From assembly GCA_030685015.1 (NCBI GenBank), contig JAUXWS010000018.1:1-60363 (forward strand): a stretch of DNA of 60,363 nt, written 5' to 3'. The notes under the pieces were generated by a model. The model ran no database searches and was not told the origin of the DNA. It saw nothing but the letters and a program-made list of their open reading frames with translations. Positions within the stretch are counted from its first letter, which is position 1. The number at the start of each line of letters is the position of its first letter. This stretch comes from a bacterium (GTDB lineage: Bacteria > CAIWAD01). The position numbers and the translations under genes were made by a program. Shown piece by piece: positions 50,909-60,363 of the stretch.

Positions 50909-51673
50909 GTGACCAATCCACCCGCCACCCAACCCTGGAACCGCACCTGGTTCGACGGGGACTATCTGGCCCTCTACGGGCACCGCGATCCAGGCGAGGC
51001 GCGGGACTTCATCGCGTCCCTTCTGGAGCACGGCCTGCTCCCCGCCCCCGGCGAGGCGGGGCTGGTGCTGGACCTGGGCTGTGGAGCGGGCCGGCACAGC
51101 CTGGAGCTGGCGGGTCGGGGCTACCGCGTGGTGGGCCTGGACTGGTCGCCCGTCCTCCTGCGCCAGGCCATGAGCGGCCGAGCGACTCCCCCGCCCGTCT
51201 TCGTGCGCGGCGACCTGGCCGCGCCCCCTTTCCGTGGCGGGGCCGGTCTGGTCCTGTCCCTCTTCACCAGCCTGGGCTACCTGACAGAGGACGCGGCCAA
51301 CGAGCGTGTCTGGCGCGGCATCCTGCGGCTGGCGCGGCCGGGGGGGCGCATCGTGCTGGATTACCTCAACCCCGCCCAACTGCGGACCCGGCTGGTGCCG
51401 GAGAGCCGGCGGCAGGTGGGCGCCTGGGAGGTGCGGGAATTCCGCCGCGTGGACGAGGAGCGCAACATGGTGGTCAAACGGCTGCGTTTCGGGCCGCCCG
51501 GGCAGACGCCCCGGGACGTGACGGAGCAGGTCAAGCTTTACGAGGCGAGCTGGTTCCTTGCTCCGGCGCGGGAGTTGGGCTTCCGGCCGCTGGTCCACTG
51601 GGGTGACCTGCGCGGCGCGCCTCACGGGGCGGCCAGCCCGCGCAGCGTGCTGGTGCTGGAGCGATGCCCATGA
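50909..51673 (+). CDS. SAM-dependent methyltransferase coupled to bshC (candidate N-methyl-bacillithiol synthase)
   Basis: 254 residues from a GTG at 50909 (another possible GTG is at 50873). A class I Rossmann methyltransferase: motif I VLDLGCGAGRHSLEL near 50, VGLDWSPVLLRQA, and VLSLFTSLGYL. The ATGA overlap with bshC places it in the bacillithiol operon. In Chlorobaculum tepidum a SAM methyltransferase (NmbA) makes N-methyl-bacillithiol, so this gene is a good candidate for the same step. That is inference; other small-molecule methylation is possible. Confidence 0.75.
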   Translation: MTNPPATQPWNRTWFDGDYLALYGHRDPGEARDFIASLLEHGLLPAPGEAGLVLDLGCGAGRHSLELAGRGYRVVGLDWSPVLLRQAMSGRATPPPVFVRGDLAAPPFRGGAGLVLSLFTSLGYLTEDAANERVWRGILRLARPGGRIVLDYLNPAQLRTRLVPESRRQVGAWEVREFRRVDEERNMVVKRLRFGPPGQTPRDVTEQVKLYEASWFLAPARELGFRPLVHWGDLRGAPHGAASPRSVLVLERCP

Positions 51674-53154
51674 ACACCTTCGAAGCCCTGGCGGCGGCCT
51701 GCGCCCGCCCGGTGGGCGCGGAGGGTCGCGCCCGGCGCCGTGGCCTCGCCGCCCTGCTGGAGAGCTGGCCGGGAGACAGCGGCGACGCCGCCGAGCAGGC
51801 GGCCCGCGCCGACCTGGCGGAGGGAGGAGCGCCCCTCCTCACGTCCGGCCAACAGGCCGGACTGGCCGGGGGAGTGGCCCTCACCCTGTGGAAAGCCCTG
51901 GCCCTGGTGGCCGCCGCTGACCGGGTGGAGGCCGCCGGCGGTCGCCGTCCCCTCTGCCTCTTCTGGGTCGAGGGCAACGACCACGACTGGGAAGAGGCGG
52001 CGCGACCGGGCTGGCCGTCGACGCAGGCGGCGCCCTGCCCGGCGGACCAATTGGGCGCATCGGTGGGACGGATCGACCTGCCGGCGACGTGGTGGCGGGA
52101 GCGGGAACCCGAGCTGGCGCCCCTGCTGGCGGACTGGCCCCCGGCCGGGCAGGCGGCCCTGCGCGCCACCCTGACGGGCAGCCTGGCCCGGCACACGGCC
52201 CTTCTCCTGCACAGCCTGCTGCCGGGAAGCGGCCTGCTCGTGCTCGATCCCTCCCTGCCCGGGCTGCGCCGCCTGGCCGCCCCCTTCGTCGAGAGACTCC
52301 AGCAACACGAGCGGGCGGTCATCGACGCCTTGCGCCGGGACACGGCGGCCCTGCTTGCCGCCGGTCATCCTGCGCCGGTCCAGGTGGACGAGCGCCCCCC
52401 CTGGTTCACGGAGGACGGGGTGGGCCATCGCCGCCGCGCCGAGCCGGGCGAGGCGGTGCCGGCCGAGCGCTTCAGCCCCAACGCCTTGACGCGCATCCTT
52501 CTCCAGGATTGGCTGCTGCAGCCGGCGGCCTCCTTCCTGGGACCCGGCGAGCAAGCCTACCACGCCCAGGTGGCCGGCGCATCCAGCCTGCTGGGGCTGG
52601 ACAAGGCCCTGCGCCTGCCCCGCCCCCGATTGCAGCTGTCCCGCCTGGGCGATGCCGCGGCCTGGCGGGCCCTGGGCGCCGATCCTTGGGCGCCCCCCCA
52701 GGCGGGCGGAGTCTGGCCCCTGGACCTGCTGCAGAGACTGCCTGGTGGCGGCGAGCTGGACGAACGTCTGCGGCGCCTGGCGGCGGCCCAGGCGGAGCTG
52801 CTGGCCCTGGGCGCCAGCGGCCGGGGCGACCAGGAGCAGCTGCGCCGGCGGCTGGAGGCCCTGGGCGCGCAGCTGCGGCAGTCCCTCATCGAAGCCCACA
52901 AGGCCGCCCACCGCGGCGCCCTGCGCGACCTGCACCAGCGCGGGGCCTGGCAGGACGGCGCCGCCGGACCGCAGGAGCGGCGGATCAACACCCTGGCGCT
53001 GGTGGGCCGGATGGGTGGCGCGGCCATCCTGCCAGACCTGCGCCGCCGGCTGGATCCCTTCGCCGCAGGCCAGCAGCGCTTCCGGTGCGACCCGGCCACC
53101 GGGACGGTGTTGGTGGAGGCGGGGGATGGACCCTGCTTCCCCGGCGGTGGGTGA
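51670..53154 (+). CDS. bshC: Bacillithiol synthase, cysteine-adding enzyme
   Basis: 494 residues from the ATG at 51670 (ATGA overlap with the methyltransferase); an in-frame ATG two codons earlier is also possible. The last step of bacillithiol synthesis adds cysteine to GlcN-malate. Family marks are TSGQQAGLAGG, LFWVEGNDHDWEE, SPNALTRILLQDWLL...GPGEQAYHAQV, and a C-terminal coiled coil ending in PQERRINTL. Slightly shorter than the Bacillus protein (539). Confidence 0.92.
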   Translation: MNTFEALAAACARPVGAEGRARRRGLAALLESWPGDSGDAAEQAARADLAEGGAPLLTSGQQAGLAGGVALTLWKALALVAAADRVEAAGGRRPLCLFWVEGNDHDWEEAARPGWPSTQAAPCPADQLGASVGRIDLPATWWREREPELAPLLADWPPAGQAALRATLTGSLARHTALLLHSLLPGSGLLVLDPSLPGLRRLAAPFVERLQQHERAVIDALRRDTAALLAAGHPAPVQVDERPPWFTEDGVGHRRRAEPGEAVPAERFSPNALTRILLQDWLLQPAASFLGPGEQAYHAQVAGASSLLGLDKALRLPRPRLQLSRLGDAAAWRALGADPWAPPQAGGVWPLDLLQRLPGGGELDERLRRLAAAQAELLALGASGRGDQEQLRRRLEALGAQLRQSLIEAHKAAHRGALRDLHQRGAWQDGAAGPQERRINTLALVGRMGGAAILPDLRRRLDPFAAGQQRFRCDPATGTVLVEAGDGPCFPGGG

Positions 53155-53253
53155 TGGATCCGGTGCAGGGTCGGGTGCCTCCGATCACGGGATCGGTTGC
53201 GCGGCAGGGATGCCCATAGGATTGAACTTAGATAGCATGAAGGGAATCGAAGC

Positions 53254-53997
53254 ATGCTGGATTTGCTGGCGATCGGCCCGCATCCGGACGACGTGGAGAT
53301 CTGCTGCGCCGGCACCCTGCTCAAGGTGAAGGCCGCCGGCGGCCGGGTGGGCGTGGTGGATCTCACCGCCGGGGAGCTGGGCACCCGCGGCACGCGGGAG
53401 CGGCGGGCCGCCGAGTGCGAGGCGGCCAGCCGCGAGCTGGGGCTGGACCATCGCTCCTGCCTCGACCTGGGGGACGGCCGCCTGCGCGAGACCCGGGAGA
53501 ACGAGCTGGCCGTGGCCGCCGTCCTGCGCCGCCTGCGGCCCGAGCTGGTGCTGGCGCCCTGGCGCGAGGACGACCACCCCGACCATGAGCACGCGGCGCG
53601 CCTGGTCAAGAACGCCGCCTTCCTGGCCGGCATGGCCAAGGTGGAGACCGGGGATCCGCCCCACCGCCCGCGGGCCATCCTCTACTATCCGGGCCGGCGC
53701 GAGTTCAGGCCCAGCTTCGTGGTGGACATCACGGCGCAGTGGGAACAGCGCCGGCGCGCCGCCCTTTGCTACAAGAGCCAGTTCCACGATCCGGATTCCA
53801 GCGAGCCGCCCACCGCCATCTCCAGCCCGGACTTCTGGCACTACATCGAAGCGCGGGCCATGTACTACGGCCAGCTGGTGGGCGTGCGCTACGGGGAGGC
53901 CTTCTGGCACGACGGCGTCCTGGCCATCGGTGATCCGCTCCGGCACTTCGCCGGTCCGGGCGCGCCGCTTGACCCGCGCCAGGGGGGGCGGCCATGA
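53254..53997 (+). CDS. bshB1: Bacillithiol biosynthesis deacetylase BshB1
   Basis: 247 residues. Zinc-dependent LmbE-family deacetylase that converts GlcNAc-malate to GlcN-malate. AIGPHPDDVE (6-15) carries the zinc ligands, and VDLTAGELGTRGT is typical of the BshB1 subgroup. The ATG at 53254 has AAGGGA in front, 99 bases after the bshC stop. It overlaps bshA by four bases. Confidence 0.95.
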   Translation: MLDLLAIGPHPDDVEICCAGTLLKVKAAGGRVGVVDLTAGELGTRGTRERRAAECEAASRELGLDHRSCLDLGDGRLRETRENELAVAAVLRRLRPELVLAPWREDDHPDHEHAARLVKNAAFLAGMAKVETGDPPHRPRAILYYPGRREFRPSFVVDITAQWEQRRRAALCYKSQFHDPDSSEPPTAISSPDFWHYIEARAMYYGQLVGVRYGEAFWHDGVLAIGDPLRHFAGPGAPLDPRQGGRP

Positions 53998-55172
53998 GCC
54001 GCAGCATCGGCATCATCTGCTACCCCACCCAGGGCGGCAGCGGCATCGTGGCGACGGAACTGGGGCTGGAGCTGGCCGCGCGGGACCACCAGGTCCACTT
54101 CATCAGCTACCGGAAGCCTTTCCGCCTGGATCGCCTCTACCCCAACACCCACTTCCACCAGGTGGAGATCAGCGAGTACCCGCTCTTCGAGTACCCGCCC
54201 TACAGCCTGGCCCTGACGAGCAAGATCGTCGACGTGGCCACGCGCTTCGGCCTGGACCTCGTCCACGCCCATTACGCCATCCCCCACGCCGCCAGCGCCT
54301 GGATGGCCAGCCTCATGCTGCCGGGCGGCCTGCCCGTGGTCAGCACCCTGCACGGCACGGACATCACCCTGGTGGGACAGGATCCCGGCTACCTGCCCGT
54401 CACCCGCTTCACCCTGGGCAACTGCCAGGCCCTCACCGCCGTGAGCGACTTCCTGGTCGAGGAGACGCGCCGGGTCTTCGGGCGGGAACTGGCCGTGCGG
54501 CGCATCCACAATTTCGTCGACACGGCGGAGTTCCGCCCGAAGCGCAACGAGGAACTGCGCGCCTGCTACGCCACTCCCGGCGAGCGCATCCTGCTCCACG
54601 TCTCCAACTTCCGCCCCGTCAAGCGCGTGCCCGACGTGGTGTCCATTTTCGCCCGCCTGGCGGCCCACCATCCGCTTCGCCTCGTGCTGGCGGGGCTGGG
54701 GCCGGAGCGCAACGCCGCCAAGGAGCAGGTGGCCGCCCTGGGCCTGGCCGAGCGCGTCCACTTCATCGGCAACCAGGAATCGATGGTGGATCTCATGAGC
54801 ATGGCCGACCTCTACCTGCTGCCCTCGCAGACGGAGAGCTTCGGCCTGTCGGCGCTGGAGGCGATGAGCTGCGGCGTGCCGGTCCTCGCCTCCCGCGTGG
54901 GCGGCCTGCCCGAGCTGGTGGAGGACGGCGTCAACAGCGTGCTCTGCCCCCTGGGCGACGTCGATGCCTTCGTCGAGCGGGGCCTGGAACTGCTGGAGGA
55001 CCCGGCGTGCTACCAGCGCATGGCGGCGGCGGCCCGCGCCACGGCCGAGGAGCGCTTCACCATCGCGCGGATCCTGCCCCAGTACCTGGCCGTGTACGAC
55101 GAGGTGCTGGCCAACCGGACGCCCCGCCGGGAGACGTGGGGTGCTGCGAAAACGGATGGGTCCGCTGCCTGA
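53994..55172 (+). CDS. bshA: N-acetyl-alpha-D-glucosaminyl L-malate synthase
   Basis: 392 residues, GT4-family glycosyltransferase that joins UDP-GlcNAc and L-malate in the first bacillithiol step. Signatures: [36 protein letters not shown] and the EX7E-type donor site [21 protein letters not shown]. Coupled by ATGA to bshB1. With bshC and bshB1 the full pathway is present. Confidence 0.96.
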   Translation: MSRSIGIICYPTQGGSGIVATELGLELAARDHQVHFISYRKPFRLDRLYPNTHFHQVEISEYPLFEYPPYSLALTSKIVDVATRFGLDLVHAHYAIPHAASAWMASLMLPGGLPVVSTLHGTDITLVGQDPGYLPVTRFTLGNCQALTAVSDFLVEETRRVFGRELAVRRIHNFVDTAEFRPKRNEELRACYATPGERILLHVSNFRPVKRVPDVVSIFARLAAHHPLRLVLAGLGPERNAAKEQVAALGLAERVHFIGNQESMVDLMSMADLYLLPSQTESFGLSALEAMSCGVPVLASRVGGLPELVEDGVNSVLCPLGDVDAFVERGLELLEDPACYQRMAAAARATAEERFTIARILPQYLAVYDEVLANRTPRRETWGAAKTDGSAA

Positions 55173-55358
55173 AGGGCCTGCGCCCGCCCGGGCGGGGTTC
55201 CGCCGTCGCCAAGGCCCTCCCCCCTGGCTGGTGGTCAGGCTGCGCTCCGTCCTCTTCGACCTTACATTGTCCATCGATTGGGGCCGCTTCCCCTTGGAAT
55301 CCGGATCCAGGCGTGGTGGCGTCCCCTCCCAAACGCAAGCAGGAGTGGTCAAGCCGCC

Positions 55359-56690
55359 ATGCCCATCACGCCCCGCCTCTACAACGGCACGCGCGACCTG
55401 CTGCCGGCGGACATGCTGCCCCGCGAGCGGGTGCTGGCCCAGTTCCGCGCCTCCTTCCAGCTCTACGGTTTCGCCCCGGTGGAGACACCGGCGCTGGAAT
55501 ACCTCGAGATCCTCACCGGCAAGTACGGAGACGATGAGCAGCTCATCTACCGCCTGGATTACCGCAACGACGATCCGGCGCGCCGCCTGGCCCTGCGCTA
55601 CGACCTGACCGTGCCGCTCGCCCGGCTGATCGCCCTGCATCCCGAGCTGCCCCTGCCCTTCAAGCGCTACCAGCTGCAACCCGTCTGGCGGGCGGACCGG
55701 CCCCAGCCCCACCAGGGCCGCTATCGCGAGTTCATGCAGTGCGACATCGACACGGTGGGAGCCCAGGGCCTGCTTGCCGACGCCGAGATCGTCGCCGTCT
55801 GCGCCGACCTGCTGGGTCGCCTGGAGTTGCCCGGCTTCGTCATCCGCCTCAACCACCGCCGCCTCCTGTCGGCCCTGGTCGAGGTGGCGGGCCTGGAGCG
55901 GAGCCGGGAGGGAATCGTCTGCGGCGCCGTTGACAAGCTGGACAAGATCGGCCTGGCAGGTGTGCGCCGGGAATTGGAGGAACGAGGCATTCCCGCCGCT
56001 GCCGCCGAGCGGGTGCTGGCCTTGATTTCCCTGCCCGCCGCCTTTGGCGCGACGGAGATCCTGGCGGCGGAGTTGAAGGACCATGAGGAGGGACGCCGGG
56101 CCCTGGCCGACCTGGAGCACATGCATGGCATCCTGCTCGACCTGGGGGTGGCCCCGGAGCATCTGCGCCTGGATCTCACCCTGGCCCGCGGCCTGGGCTA
56201 CTACACCGGCCCCATCTTCGAGGCCGTCCTCCCCGCCCTGCCCCACATGGGCAGCCTGATGGGCGGGGGCCGCTACGACGGCCTGGTGGGCATCTTCCTG
56301 GGCCGGGAGATTCCGGCGGTGGGGGCAACCCTGGGCCTGGACCGCATCCTCACCGCCCTGGCCCAACTGCGTCCCGGCAGCGCCGCCGCCACCCCCACCC
56401 AGGTCCTGGTCGCCCGCGCCTTCGCCGAGACCGACGGCGAGGCGCTCCGCCTGGCGGCCCAGCTGCGCCGGGCCGGGTTGCCGGTCGAGACCAGCCTCGA
56501 CGGCGGCAAGCTCAAGAAGCAGCTGGCTTATGCCGACAAGAAGGGTATCCCCTGGGTGCTCGTCCTGGGACCCGACGAATGGGCGGCGGGTCAGGTCCAG
56601 GTGCGGGACATGCGCACCGGAAGCCAGCGGCCGGTACCCGTGGCTGATCTGCGGCAGGATCCCCGGCGGCACCTGGCCGGCGACCTGTAG
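55359..56690 (+). CDS. hisS: Histidyl-tRNA synthetase
   Basis: 443 residues from the ATG at 55359. Class II synthetase charging tRNA-His. Motif 1 region near 25-55, motif 2 WRADRPQPHQGRYREFMQCDID, the histidine-binding LARGLGYYTGPIFEA, and motif 3 GATLGLDRI are all present, followed by an anticodon-binding domain (about 350-443). It lies 186 bases after bshA; this gap is GC-rich with a CCCGCCCGGGCGGG palindrome and no clear promoter. Confidence 0.94.
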   Translation: MPITPRLYNGTRDLLPADMLPRERVLAQFRASFQLYGFAPVETPALEYLEILTGKYGDDEQLIYRLDYRNDDPARRLALRYDLTVPLARLIALHPELPLPFKRYQLQPVWRADRPQPHQGRYREFMQCDIDTVGAQGLLADAEIVAVCADLLGRLELPGFVIRLNHRRLLSALVEVAGLERSREGIVCGAVDKLDKIGLAGVRRELEERGIPAAAAERVLALISLPAAFGATEILAAELKDHEEGRRALADLEHMHGILLDLGVAPEHLRLDLTLARGLGYYTGPIFEAVLPALPHMGSLMGGGRYDGLVGIFLGREIPAVGATLGLDRILTALAQLRPGSAAATPTQVLVARAFAETDGEALRLAAQLRRAGLPVETSLDGGKLKKQLAYADKKGIPWVLVLGPDEWAAGQVQVRDMRTGSQRPVPVADLRQDPRRHLAGDL

Positions 56691-56901
56691 CTGTCCGCCA
56701 GCCGGGGAGCTTTGGACAACTGGGGTCAAGTCCTAACTTTCGTCCGTGCGTCGAGGGTCGGCGCGGGAGCCCAATCAACCACCATACATGACCAATTCAG
56801 GAATACGAGGGTGAAGTTCACGCCGGGGCGCCCCGAGGTGTCTGCGGCGTCCGGCGCGTGCGCCGGGGGAGCCCCTTCCTCGTGAAGCAAGGGAGAGACG
56901 G

Positions 56902-59900
56902 ATGAAGAAATCGCTGATTGCCGCTTTGATGGTCTCGGTGGCGGGGGGAGCGGTGGCGGCCACGCTGCAGCCCAGCCTGTCCAACCAGCAGATCAAGGCG
57001 GTCCACACCGACCTGTCCGCCAGCCAGACCAAGACGGCGGGCGTTCAGGCACAGCCACAATGGGAGGGCTGGCCGGGCGCCCGGGGCGAGGTCAAGCTGC
57101 CGCAGGAGATGGGCTTCGCCACGCCGGCGGAGGCCGAGTACTACCACCTCAAGCTGCAGGATCTCCCCATTCCCGCGAGCCTGTTGCTGGAGGTCTTCGG
57201 ACCGCCGGCCCAGGGCGGCGCCCGCAACGGCGGCGAGACCTTCGCCACGGCGGCACCCATCACCTTCACGGCGGGCGGCACCTTCACCGACAACGGCACC
57301 ACCGTCGGCTTCGCCAACGACATCCCCTCGGGACAGGTGGCGCCGGCCATGTGCAACACCAGTTTCTTCACCGTCAGCTTCGGCGGCCCGGACGCGGTCT
57401 ACACCTTCACCCTGCCCGCGGCCTACACCGTCTCGGCCAGCACTTGCAACAACGCCTCCTACGACAGTTGCCTGGGCATCTTCAACTCCGCCGGACAGCT
57501 GGTGGCGGTGAACGATGACGGGACTGGCTGCTCCAACTGGAGCAGCCTCATCGACCCCTGCTGCCTGGCAGCCGGCACCTATTATGTGGTGGTGGACGGC
57601 TACGGCGCGGACAGCGGCACCTACACGCTGACGGTGGCCTTCGGCGCCACCCCCTGCGGCACGGTGAACCCCTGTGACGACGCGCCCACCCTGGGATGCG
57701 GCGGCAGCGCCACGGGCACGACCGTGGGCAACCAGAACTACGTGGGCAACCCCGCCCCCGATGCCTTCTTCGAGATCGTCATCACCGAGTCCGGCCCCGT
57801 CACCTTCAGCCTCTGCGACGGCGGAACCAATTATGACAGCTTCCTGCGCCTCTACAACGGCTGCCCGACCACGGGCGGCGTGGAGATCGGCGCCAACGAC
57901 GACGCCTGCGGCCTCCAGTCGGAGCTGGTGGTCGCCCTGGATCCCGGCACCTACTGGCTGGTGGTGGAGGGCTACTCCAGCGCCTCGGGCAACTACAGCC
58001 TGGACATCAACTGCGCCAGCTGCGACCCCATCACCTGCGTGGGCATCGACGAGGGCGAGCCCAACAGCGGCCCGGCCGAGTTCGGCGGCAACGACACCTA
58101 CGGCGAGATCGACTGCGGCGTCACCGTCTGTGGCACGGTCTGGGCCATCGGCGGCACGCGCGACACGGACTGGCTGGAACTCTTCCTGCTGGAAGGCAGC
58201 ATCCTGACCATCACGAGCGAGGTCGAGCTGTTCGACCCCCTTGTCTTCGTCATCGACGCCACCTACAACATCGTCGCCCAGGCCAACAACAACGGCTTCT
58301 GCGAGGGCGAGTCCCTCACGACCGACTGCCTGGCCGCCGGCATCTACTATGTGTGGATGGGCCACTCCTCTTTCGATGGCGTGCCCGAGGACCAAGCCTA
58401 CAGCATCAGCCTGAGCTGCGCCCCCTGCACGCCCATCGATCCCTGCGACGCCGCCACGCCCATCGCCTGCAACCAGACCGTCAACGGCAACAGCGGCATG
58501 AGCCAGGGCAACGCCTGGGAGACTTACTGCTTCGGCGGCGAGAATGGCCCGGAAGTCCTCTACCAGCTGAACCACTCCGGCGGCTTCCTCACCATCACCA
58601 TGACCAGCGGCACAACCGAAGACCTGGACATGGCCCTGCTGGGCAGCTGCGACCCGTTGGACTGCCTGGACATGCCCTGGGCCGTCGGTCCCAATGAATC
58701 CATGAGCGGCACCTACCCGGCCGGCACCTACTACATCGTGGTGGACGCCTGGAACTGGTCCGGCAGTGCCTTCTCCTTCACCCTCAACGTGGTCTGCGGC
58801 GCCGACCCCTGCGAGGACGTGCAGCCGGTCAACTGCCTGGGGACGCCGGAGACCGAGCCCAACGAGGGCTGGAACGACCAAAACGCCAGCTACAACACCC
58901 TTGTCTGCGGCGAAGTGAAGTGTGGTTCCGTGTGGGCCACGGGCGGCAACCGCGACCTCGACTGGTACCGCTTCGTGCACACGGGCGGCGACCTCTTGAT
59001 CGAGACCCAGATCGAGGCCTTCGACTGCATCCTCTTCCTGACCGACTTCGCCCTGGGCGGCAACATCATCGCCTCTAGCAACGCGGCTCCCATGTGCGTG
59101 CCCGAGACCATGTTCGTCCCGGCCGTGCCGGCGGGCGAATACTACGTCGTGATCGCCCACAGCCTCTTCGAGGGCGTGCCCAACGACCAGGACTACGCCC
59201 TGCTCGTGACCTGCTTCGGCGACCCCTGCGAGGACCACACCCCCATCACCTGCGTGGGCACGGCCGAGACCGAGCCCAACGAGGGTTGGAACGCCACCCC
59301 GCCCAATGACAGCTACGGCCTCATCGCCGACGGCCAGACGATTTGCGGCAGCGTGTGGGCCGACGCCGGCACCCGCGACCTCGACTGGTTCCGCTTCACG
59401 GTGACCGAGACGGTCAACGTGCGCATCAGCTCCGAGGTGGACTGGTTCGACTGCATCCTCTTCCTGACCGATTTCGCGGCGGGCGGCAACATCCTCACCG
59501 CGGCCGATGCCAATGGCGCTTGCACGGGCGAGATGATCCTCTACGAGTGCCTCAGCCCGGGCCAGTACTACGCCGTCATCGCCCACAACGCGTTCGAGGG
59601 CGTGCCCGAGGACCAGAACTACAGCCTGACGCTGGAGTTCGAGACCTGCACGCCGGTGGATCCCTGCGCCGACATGGTCAACGGCGGCAATCTGGAGAAC
59701 CTCTACACCGTGAGCCGCCCCGCCCCCATCGCCAACCACCACAATGCGGTGAACGGCTGCACGGGCATCTCCTCGGCCGGCTATGACGAGCTGCACATGC
59801 TGACCCTGACCGCCCAGGCGGACGTGCGCGTCACCATGACAGGACAGGGCAACGCCGACGAGGTGATCTACATCCTGACCAATTGCCAGAGCACGGCATC

Positions 59901-60342
59901 CTGCGTCGCCGGCAGGGACGAATTTGGCAACAACCTGGGGGGCGAGACGATGGACGTGGCCAACCTCCCGGCCGGGACCTACTACATCGTGGCGGACTAC
60001 TGGGGCAGCGCCGAGGCCCGCGCCTTCACGCTGCAAGTGCGCAACCTGACCACGGCCCTGGGCGAGACCTTCACGCCCCTCGCCTTCGAGTTGCAGCAGA
60101 ACTACCCGAACCCCTTCAACCCGACCACGACGATCAGCTGGACCCAGCCTGATCTGATGCCGGCCTCCCTGGCCGTCTACAACTTGGCGGGCGCGGTGGT
60201 GCAGGAGTTCAACCTGGGCTTCCGCGGCGCGGGCGTCCACAGCTACACCTGGGACGCCTCCCAGCTTCCCAGCGGCGTCTACTTCTACAGCCTGACGACG
60301 GGCGGTGAGACCCTGACCCGCAAGGCCGTCCTGCTGAAGTGA
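56902..60342 (+). CDS. Giant secreted PPC-repeat protein with sorting tail
   Basis: 1146 residues. An N-terminal signal peptide (AGGAVAA) is followed by a mature region made almost wholly of PPC-like beta-sandwich modules. Three close repeats of about 130 residues (about 379-513, 645-773 and 784-920) share CGSVWA..G.RD.DW..F and YY.VIAH..FEGVP.DQ.Y, and four other PPC-type modules flank them. Many cysteines suggest disulfides or metal sites. No catalytic domain is seen, so it is probably a binding or surface-layer protein. The tail (QQNYPNPFNPTTT...TRKAVLLK) is FlgD/Por type. AAGGGAGAG precedes the ATG. Confidence 0.82.
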   Translation: MKKSLIAALMVSVAGGAVAATLQPSLSNQQIKAVHTDLSASQTKTAGVQAQPQWEGWPGARGEVKLPQEMGFATPAEAEYYHLKLQDLPIPASLLLEVFGPPAQGGARNGGETFATAAPITFTAGGTFTDNGTTVGFANDIPSGQVAPAMCNTSFFTVSFGGPDAVYTFTLPAAYTVSASTCNNASYDSCLGIFNSAGQLVAVNDDGTGCSNWSSLIDPCCLAAGTYYVVVDGYGADSGTYTLTVAFGATPCGTVNPCDDAPTLGCGGSATGTTVGNQNYVGNPAPDAFFEIVITESGPVTFSLCDGGTNYDSFLRLYNGCPTTGGVEIGANDDACGLQSELVVALDPGTYWLVVEGYSSASGNYSLDINCASCDPITCVGIDEGEPNSGPAEFGGNDTYGEIDCGVTVCGTVWAIGGTRDTDWLELFLLEGSILTITSEVELFDPLVFVIDATYNIVAQANNNGFCEGESLTTDCLAAGIYYVWMGHSSFDGVPEDQAYSISLSCAPCTPIDPCDAATPIACNQTVNGNSGMSQGNAWETYCFGGENGPEVLYQLNHSGGFLTITMTSGTTEDLDMALLGSCDPLDCLDMPWAVGPNESMSGTYPAGTYYIVVDAWNWSGSAFSFTLNVVCGADPCEDVQPVNCLGTPETEPNEGWNDQNASYNTLVCGEVKCGSVWATGGNRDLDWYRFVHTGGDLLIETQIEAFDCILFLTDFALGGNIIASSNAAPMCVPETMFVPAVPAGEYYVVIAHSLFEGVPNDQDYALLVTCFGDPCEDHTPITCVGTAETEPNEGWNATPPNDSYGLIADGQTICGSVWADAGTRDLDWFRFTVTETVNVRISSEVDWFDCILFLTDFAAGGNILTAADANGACTGEMILYECLSPGQYYAVIAHNAFEGVPEDQNYSLTLEFETCTPVDPCADMVNGGNLENLYTVSRPAPIANHHNAVNGCTGISSAGYDELHMLTLTAQADVRVTMTGQGNADEVIYILTNCQSTASCVAGRDEFGNNLGGETMDVANLPAGTYYIVADYWGSAEARAFTLQVRNLTTALGETFTPLAFELQQNYPNPFNPTTTISWTQPDLMPASLAVYNLAGAVVQEFNLGFRGAGVHSYTWDASQLPSGVYFYSLTTGGETLTRKAVLLK

Positions 60343-60363
60343 TATGGAACGGCCTTCGTCAAG

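Noticed and set aside
53889-60240. Long leftward frames (946 and 1140 codons) opposite bshA/hisS and the PPC-repeat protein
   Set aside because: Composition is low-complexity and the forward genes are clear, so these are shadows.

Overview
The window is GC-rich, roughly two-thirds G+C by eye, and densely coding. It probably comes from an uncultured-type lineage of the Fibrobacterota-Chlorobiota-Bacteroidota (FCB) superphylum. The reasons are five secreted proteins ending in FlgD/Por-type sorting tails with the (Y/V)PNPFNP motif, a complete bacillithiol operon (bshC-bshB1-bshA), FadL-like outer-membrane and lipoprotein genes, and a bacterial complex I gene set. The phylum is an inference. No 16S gene lies inside the window, but bases 1-202 look like a ribosomal RNA operon leader (promoter, boxB-like hairpin, boxA) reading leftwards out of it. 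I see no mobile element, CRISPR array or tRNA gene.

Layout. 245-28060 is one long leftward block, mostly with 4-base stop/start overlaps. In transcription order it holds: a lipoprotein, an outer-membrane protein, a TPR lipoprotein, rpiB, glyA, nrdR, an Rnf-like five-gene set (C-D-E-A-B), hemW, uvrA, an HD-GYP protein and maeB, closed by a strong terminator; then a metallo-hydrolase, a VOC protein, rho, rpmE, a DUF1385 protein, prfA, prmC and rnr. 28477-32006 reads rightwards: three tandem paralogous secreted calcium-motif proteins, each with its own near-perfect sigma-54 promoter and its own terminator. 32084-43892 reads leftwards: trxB, a metallo-hydrolase, nuoE, nuoF, nuoJKLMN, an NhaD-type antiporter and another metallo-hydrolase. 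44087-46534 (rightwards) is a large secreted protein. 46627-48144 (leftwards) holds a CBS protein, a CMD/AhpD-like protein and sfsA. 48420-60342 reads rightwards: a small unknown gene, a hybrid histidine kinase, a methyltransferase fused by overlap to bshC, bshB1, bshA, hisS and a 1146-residue secreted PPC-repeat protein.

How genes work together. rho, rpmE, prfA, prmC and rnr form a translation/RNA-turnover group. The bsh genes make bacillithiol, and the methyltransferase just upstream is a candidate for making N-methyl-bacillithiol. The nuo genes supply the membrane arm from J onward plus the NADH-input subunits E and F of complex I; A-D, G, H and I are absent here and must lie elsewhere.

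Most unusual item: the Rnf-like cluster 17405-21875. It keeps the gene order of rnfCD(G)EAB and tight translational coupling, but rnfG is missing. RnfD lacks the covalent-flavin motif, RnfA/RnfE lack three of their four conserved intramembrane iron-sulfur cysteines, the RnfC flavin/NADH loop is degenerate and RnfB has lost its first cluster motif, while the other ferredoxin-type clusters survive. This suggests a flavin-poor, repurposed Rnf-type complex. The second notable item is the sigma-54 control of the tandem secreted paralogs.
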